Part shown: piece after piece, positions 57,879-64,000 of the stretch
Numbering within the stretch: position 1 is the stretch's first letter
How the letters are laid out: the number at the start of each line of letters is the position of its first letter
Notes under the pieces: model-generated
What the model was told of the DNA's origin: nothing
Database searches by the model: none
What the model saw: only the letters and a program-made list of their open reading frames with translations
Assembly (NCBI GenBank): GCA_000320545.1
Contig: ADNK01000487.1
Coordinates: forward strand, 1 to 64,000
From: Bigelowiella natans CCMP2755
Taxonomy: Eukaryota > Cercozoa > Chlorarachniophyceae
Direction of reading: 5' to 3'
Length of the DNA stretch: 64,000 nt
Made by a program: the position numbers and the translations under genes

Positions 57879-60181
57879 TTTTTTGATCTACAAAGACCTG
57901 TATAAAATAAGCACGTGAGTTTGACGGCGAATATGAGTGGAATGCTCGAGCAATCGTACTGCCACTTTAAAGTTGGCACTTGAAAACATGCCATTCGAAA
58001 GAATGATCTCCCAAAATGTATCTCGATATGACTTTCGTACAAACAAATTCGAACAATTTGAGAAAGAAATAGAGGATTGAGAGAGTTGAATCGAGAGAAT
58101 AGAGGGATGGAAGAGGGAGGGTACGAACAACCTCCGTGTAAAAAAGATCTTGTGGACTTGTTCGGGAGGGGCCAGCGATTCAGCTTTACGAAATGCCTTT
58201 TCTCGTGACCAGATCCCAGAATGTATTATGTTCCACCTTAGCGGATTGTACTTTTAGAAGTCGTAAGGATATTTTAAGCTTTTGCGCATCGACAGAGAGA
58301 AAACTAGTTGGAAAATGCACGCAATCGAAATATCAGGATATTTTCTGGAGTGGTTTAAAGGAATGCAGCTGCAAATTCGCCAAACAATGATGAAATGGAA
58401 GTCGTTTAATACGAAATGCACAACAATTTACTCCTTTGAATGCTTGACTTTGCACTCAATTAAGAGTAAACTGCACCGAACTGGTAAGACAGAGCCCTGC
58501 AATTATTCATCCTTTGTAAAGTGTTTAATTGCAAGAAAATATATGAGGTTTCTCACATGAGACACAATTTTAAAGCAGTTAGCAATCACATTGTAGGATA
58601 TAAGCAATATAACAGGCAATGAAAAAACTAAATAAATAGCAAATCATTGCTGACAATTTCAAACTCAATACCAGAAAAATCTTCTTTTTGCAGGTGATTT
58701 TGTCCTGCATCCTGGATTGTAAGACAAAAAAGTTAACTCGTTAGCTTTCCACTCTTTTCGACGGAAAAAGCTGAGATTCGTCTTTGGTTTCCGTTCGGTT
58801 TTTTTTTGTAGTTAACATCAAGATCCAGTAGATCAACAGCTCGCGCGAGAATTTATTCCTAGTCTAGCTCCTAAGTACAACTGATTTTTTTTTCCCAGCT
58901 GGACTAATTCTATGTAATTCGAGAATGAAAATTTACGTGTGCGATTTAATTTTCCCAAGAGGAAATCATACTTTTTCCTTGCTGTCTCGGTTAATTTTTT
59001 TCTACGTCGTAAAAATCCTCGTCATACATCTGATGTCAGTACCCCACTCAGCAACAACATCAATTTCATAGTTGTGTGTCGCACTCTTGTAAAACGATCC
59101 TTTTTGACGAGAGGTCGAAAATCGCTACGAACAGACAATTTTTTTTCGTTATCTAGGGACATATTTTGCATACGACATAATTACAATTTCTCCGTATGCA
59201 GATATTGCCAGTACTGAGGGCGATATTATCCTCGATAATAACGTTGTAATAATCTCCGTGGCGAGACGTGACTCCAAACTCCGAAAACAAGGTTTTCTGA
59301 GTTGAACATCATAATTCTAAATTACCAAAATTATTAGAGACGACAGAAGAAATACACTGTCGCATAACATGTGCATGTTAATAAATACGAGAACCACAAA
59401 ATATCTTGATTTCTAATTGTTTTTAGAATCTTTTGAACCCTGATTTCTTGCTGGAATGCACGGACGCGTAGCAAATCTCTCTTCTCTCTTCTTTCTCTCT
59501 TTTGCCTCTCTTTGAATATCATGGCTGCATATTGGTACAAAAACGTCAAGCATACTTTGTAGACGTTGTCCAAAAACCTAGTCTAAATGCAATAAATTTT
59601 CATCTAGATATTTTTTAAGAAGACATAAGTTAACTACAAAAAATATAATATCTCCTGTTTAAAGCACTAAAATCCCCATAAAGTCAAGATATTTGTCATT
59701 ACAAGTGGTTTTCGCAAACAATATTAAAACTTGAGATTGAATATGTAAATCTGATTTAATATCAATAGTTATAATCTCTCTTATGAAGAAAAGATTTATT
59801 GTCCGAACTGTGCCATTTTCAACATTAATAATCGAATCGGTCTATCAAGATTCAATTACAATAATGAATTACGACTACACATATTGTGCATCTCAGTAAT
59901 AAAAAGTAGTACGTTTAACACAAACTGCTATCTGGGAATTCAACAGATCTTCTGAGTTTTCTGGCATTGGTCTCCGTGCGTCAGACCCCGAACACGCAAT
60001 CAGTCAAGCATTAGGTACCTCCTTGCGCATTGCATCGCACCCCTCGATGCAAATGTTAAGCCGCTAATTTTCATTCGTACATTTCACGAGTAATATATTT
60101 ACCATGTGTGAGTTGTCACTGTTCATTTTAGCAATGTGCTTTCCCCTCAAATGTAACATATTGTCATTTCATCAGAACACC
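57879..60181. promoter_or_regulatory. Divergent intergenic region (RNF213-like gene / ADP/ATP carrier)
   Basis: The stretch is 2.3 kb of AT-rich sequence between two divergent starts. I see no conserved frame, no CTAG island and no microsatellite. The open frames near 58282-58560, 58939-59217 and 59334-59573 are unsupported. Regulatory elements must lie here, but none can be named. Confidence 0.4.
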
Positions 60182-61159
60182 ATGGGAGGAAAGAAAAAAT
60201 TATCTTTTGGAGAGAACTTCATGCTCTCTGGTGTCGCAGCCGTCACCTCTAAGACCGCCGCTGCTCCTATTGAGCGTGTGAAGCTTCTTATCCAGAACCA
60301 GGATGAGATGATTAAGCAGGGCCGTCTCAAGGTAAATAAAGCAATATTTATGTGTCTCTGTGGGTAACTCCTGATTCTATCCACTCTTTCACCACAGACC
60401 CCTTACAAAGGAATGGTGGACTGCACCATGCGTGTCATGGCAGAGGAGGGTATTGGACCTTTCTGGCGTGGAAACACTGCGAACGTTGTCCGTTACTTCC
60501 CTACCCAGGCACTCAACTTTGCTTTCAAGGGAAAGATTAAGGCTCTCTTCAAGGTTCCAAAGGATGCTAACTTCGCTGTGAGAATGGGATCTAACATTGC
60601 GTCCGGAGGATGCGCTGGTGCGCTCTCCCTGTGCTTCGTGTACTCTCTGGACTACGCTCGTACCCGTCTTGCCAATGACGCTAAGTCCGCTGGTAAGGGA
60701 GGGGAGCGCGAGTTCAATGGTCTCCTCGATGTCTATCGTAAGACTCTTGCATCTGATGGATTCCATGGACTTTACCGTGGATTCTCCATTTCTTGTGTTG
60801 GTATTGTTGTCTACCGTGGTTTCTACTTCGGTCTTTACGATACCATCCAGCCTATGCTTGGAAAGAACGCTAGCTTCGCTGTTAACTTCGCCGTTGGTTA
60901 CGCAGTCACAGTTGTTGCTGGTCTCCTCTCATACCCAATTGATACCATCCGTCGTCGTATGATGATGACCTCCGGACAGGCTGTTAAGTACAATGGCGCG
61001 CTTGACTGTGCTCAACAGATCATGAAGGCCGAGGGAGTTGGATCTTTCTTCAAAGGAGCAGGTGCTAACATTCTTCGTGGTGTTGCCGGAGCTGGTGTAC
61101 TCGCTGGATTCGACGAAGTGAAGAAATTCTACATCAAGACTGCTTACCCTGATGCATAA
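60182..61159 (+). CDS. Mitochondrial ADP/ATP carrier
   Basis: The carrier exchanges cytosolic ADP for matrix ATP across the inner mitochondrial membrane. Two exons (60182-60331, 60398-61159; intron of 66 bases) give 303 residues, the usual carrier length. Three repeats carry the carrier motifs PIERVK, SLDYAR and PIDTIRRR, and the ADP/ATP-carrier signature RRRMMM lies at about residues 235-240. The second motif starts with Ser in place of Pro, as in plant and stramenopile carriers. There is no N-terminal extension, so a plastid or other non-mitochondrial address is unlikely. Codon use is strongly biased to C-ending and favoured codons (GGA, CGT, AAG), unlike its neighbours, as expected of a highly expressed gene. 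The start ATG follows cagaacacc. Confidence 0.95.
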
Positions 61160-61369
61160 GCCTAAGCACCTAATGAAGTGTACCCAGATTAATGATGCTA
61201 CGCATCCATCAGTGCAGGCACGACTTGCATGTACATGCAGTTCAGATTTTCTGAATTTACACTAGGTTTAGCATTGCATTTCTTGCCCATCATTCATTCA
61301 CTCCTTGTCATTGCATTGTTGTGCGTTGCACGGCATCTGAATGTGCGTGCATTGCATGTGGCAACAAGC

Positions 61370-62480
61370 ATCTACATCTTGCTAGCTTGCATGGTCCGCA
61401 ACACGATCGCTAGCTAGCAGATCATCGTGCATAATGGAAAGTTCTGCATCTGTTGGAATGCTGTTATTGATATCGATCTGCTTTGTATCCAGCAAGCCGC
61501 GAAGGCTATGAGGTTGCAGCAATGCAAGCTAGCAGCTTATAGTAGCAGCGACGCGTGCGATCGTTTGCGATGCAGTGCTATGTACGTACGTACACAACGC
61601 TGACCAGCAGCTAGCTTCCTCATTCCTCATTGTGTCGTGAAAGGAAGCAGTGTGCCTCAATCATGCTAGCATAGCGCTGCCGCGCTGATGGCGAGCCACA
61701 TCACTGCTAGATCTAGGGATGCATGACTGCATGATCGAGAGTTGTGTTCAGTTCGATCAGGCATCATACTCGCCCGATGCACAACAACTTTGCATCGACT
61801 TTCGTCTAGCTTTGTTTGCCTAGCAGTCTGTGCATGCTGCATCGCATGTGTACATGCATGAACGATCACGTTGCCTTCTAGCCTTCAACACAGGTTTGAG
61901 ACAGCCACGTACCTGTCTAGCTGTCGTCCCCGCATCGCTAGATCGTCCCATCTGCTAGCTAGCTGTAGCCGAAGCATTCGCCTCCATCGCGCACTGCTAG
62001 ACTGCCTAGCTGCTTCCAACTTTCAACCTAGAAACCACGACACCGCCAAAGCAATCTAAGCCCAATCTGCTCATGCACAGCACGCGCATTGATTTCCATC
62101 CCATGTGAAAACAGAGTTACGCTTGAAATCCGCCGTGCTAGCTAGCGGCGTGTTCGTCGGATTTAGTCGGTCGTGCTTGATCGATCAATCGCAATTCAAT
62201 AGCTAGCCGCTGCTCTACTGCTCTAGTGCTAGCCTTTGCTGGCTACTACTAGCGCTGGCTGTGCGCGTCATCAATTGATCGGGATGCGTCGGTGGGGCCT
62301 GCTAGCCTGCCTCCAATTCATCGCGACAACAACATTGCACACACCTACCTGTACATGCTGCGCTTATACGATGTGTGACAACCAACGCAACGCAACATGC
62401 AGCCCTGCAATTGCAGTAGCATGCACTGGAGAAATTTTTGTATTTAATTGCAGTCATGTCTTTGATGCGGCGGAACACGG
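61370..62480. repeat. CTAG/GCATGC-rich island F
   Basis: The island is rich in gctagctagc, ctagctgtc, gcatgcat, gatcgat and tgcatg words, beginning about 210 bases beyond the carrier stop codon. It is the longest of the six islands. Short open frames in it follow the composition. Confidence 0.7.
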
Positions 62481-63041
62481 CTGCTAAGACAGCTACGACT
62501 CATAAAAAAGATGTCATCAGCCATAAAGTTAAAGTATCAATACGAACTTAAATCTAAAAATGCCAAAGCACTCCTACGACTAGAACCTGTTGTAAGTCAA
62601 GTATTGCGACAAACGTGTGCATGCTACTAAACTTGTTCGCATAAATTGGAAAAGGAAGATGAAAAGCATGCGACTATTCGCTAGCCTAGCAGCTATACAT
62701 TGCCTCTTCGGTTGTGTTTAGCACAGCAATGCTAATTCAGCATCTTTCACAGATTGAGACACACTTCGAACCTCGCTATCCTCATCGCCAACAAGAAAAC
62801 TACACAAAGAGCAGACGAAGAAGTCCACCCAAGGAGCACATGTTCCTCAACAAGACGATTAGACGACTACAAACAACTTTCCAAAGAGCACCAGAGAAAC
62901 CCATTGCGAATAGCAATCGCGTGCATACTTTGAGTGTATGCGTCATGTAATACATCCTGACAGTATGTATCCAAATTCATATCCCCATACTCTTCTCTTT
63001 CCTTGTTCTTTGCGCCATCACCTTCCGCCTTTAAGCTCCAG

Positions 63042-63139
63042 GTAAGCTGAGCATCCACTTATACCCCGACCGTCCTGCAGTGGAAGAGGCAGATGAGGAA
63101 CTTAGAGGCTACGGTTTGGATGGATTATGTGGCGAGTAG
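63042..63139 (+). CDS. Possible terminal exon of an unidentified gene
   Basis: From an acceptor-like ctccag the frame reads KLSIHLYPDRPAVEEADEEL, then RGYGLDGLCGE and a TAG stop. The sequence looks protein-like and charged, but I cannot name a family or find the upstream exon. It may be chance. Confidence 0.25.
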
Positions 63140-64000
63140 AATCATAAAATGGGAGTCGGATCTTTGATACCCATAGAATATGATAAAATGCTAAGGAATC
63201 ATAGATAGCTCTAGAATATCAAGTACCAAGCAGGCATTATCAGTCGTGTTCAAAAGGGCTCTGCACTGCCTATCATACGCACCAGTCATCGTGTGAATTG
63301 AATGTGAGCGGATAGAAGACATCCGATATTCTTAGATGGAGTTCAGTATGATGGTGTTCGACATTTATGGCTTTGATTCTTTCACCTTGGATACGGATCC
63401 ACTTGGCTTTGGTGGCCAAAAGAGTCTACACTCCATTAACCACTCTCTGGTGGCTTAAACCTTCATGGGAACACATGTATATTTACTTGTAAACGACGAC
63501 TTCGAAGAAAGAATCTTGTGGAGAAACCTGTTGTGGAAATCATGAAGTTCCGGAATGGAATTAACGAAAATCCTGAATAGCATAAATTATTAAAGTATTC
63601 ACCTAAATTTAGTTTATTCTTGGGGAATTTTGAAACAGACTGCTGTCATTAATGTAGTGCACGAGCTACAAGGTAGATTATTTCACCTTAGAGTCATTCC
63701 TCATCCAAATATTTCACAAAAGATCTTATTAAGCGAAATGCTACAGATCTGCGCGGAAATTTTCACTCTGCACAGTGGTACATGCCGCCCGCCGGTACGC
63801 TTCCTGGCTCTTAGTAAAAGAAAATGCTGAAAGCAGCTCCATTTTTTTTTCCATGAAAGAAGAGGGTTAAACGAGAGACTACGTCACGAATACAGCAGCA
63901 GCAGCAGCAGCAGTAGTTGGCAAATGGTCAGCTTCTATCATCGTCAACATACAGCTGTGGTGGACTTCGAAAAACTGGATTCACACAGCAGCATCTCAGA

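Larger units (their letters stand above)
61160..64000. other. Right flank with CTAG island F; no secure gene
   Basis: After the carrier gene comes island F, then about 1.5 kb with scattered short frames. A possible terminal exon at 63042-63139 (plus) is listed separately. Frames at 62714-62950 and 63630-63830 have no family resemblance. A CAG triplet run lies at 63895-63913. Confidence 0.5.

Overview
The window is nuclear DNA of a unicellular eukaryote. The genes are split by spliceosomal GT-AG introns, all three stop codons are used as stops, and no bacterial operon signals are seen. The lineage cannot be fixed from sequence alone. The ADP/ATP carrier reads like those of plants and stramenopiles, and the PTC7-type phosphatase starts with a signal peptide followed by a basic Ser/Thr/Arg-rich stretch, which would suit an alga with a complex plastid. 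That assignment is inference.

Layout. (1) 1-1.8 kb: non-genic, with degenerate tandem repeats. (2) 1.8-7.1 kb, minus: a gene for a protein rich in NPF motifs with a Gln-rich coiled coil. (3) 7.9-12.4 kb, plus: an Rxt3-like (histone deacetylase complex) protein. (4) 13.9-15.1 kb, minus: an FHA-domain protein. (5) 16.1-20.3 kb, plus: a PTC7-like PP2C phosphatase. (6) 20.5-22.2 kb, plus: a small protein ending in a SAP-like motif. (7) 23.4-25.5 kb, plus: an HpcH/HpaI-family aldolase. (8) 27.0-33.4 kb, minus: a NEK-type protein kinase. (9) 34.7-39.6 kb, plus: a 1456-residue coiled-coil protein with two KEN boxes. (10) 40.5-57.9 kb, minus: a 12-exon, 5451-residue RNF213-type AAA+ ubiquitin ligase. 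(11) 60.2-61.2 kb, plus: the mitochondrial ADP/ATP carrier. The last 2.8 kb has no secure gene.

The most striking item is the RNF213-like giant. Exon phases agree across all 12 exons. It keeps the CBM20-like module, dynein-like AAA core and RZ finger, but the position of the RING is taken by a U-box, and it also has an NZF-type ubiquitin-binding finger and two Tudor/agenet-like modules near the N terminus.

Two genome-scale patterns stand out. Six islands dense in CTAG, GCATGC and related short palindromes lie downstream of gene 3' ends, mostly between convergent genes, and are missing from all four divergent promoter regions. Simple-sequence repeats crowd the introns of the left half of the window and are nearly absent from the right half; the change falls inside the NEK gene.

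The genes do not form one pathway. Several are regulatory (chromatin, FHA, PP2C, NEK kinase, ubiquitin ligase). The NEK kinase and the KEN-box coiled-coil gene share a divergent promoter region and could be co-regulated in the cell cycle. Intron-exon models were built by eye from splice sites, phase and family similarity, with no transcript evidence.
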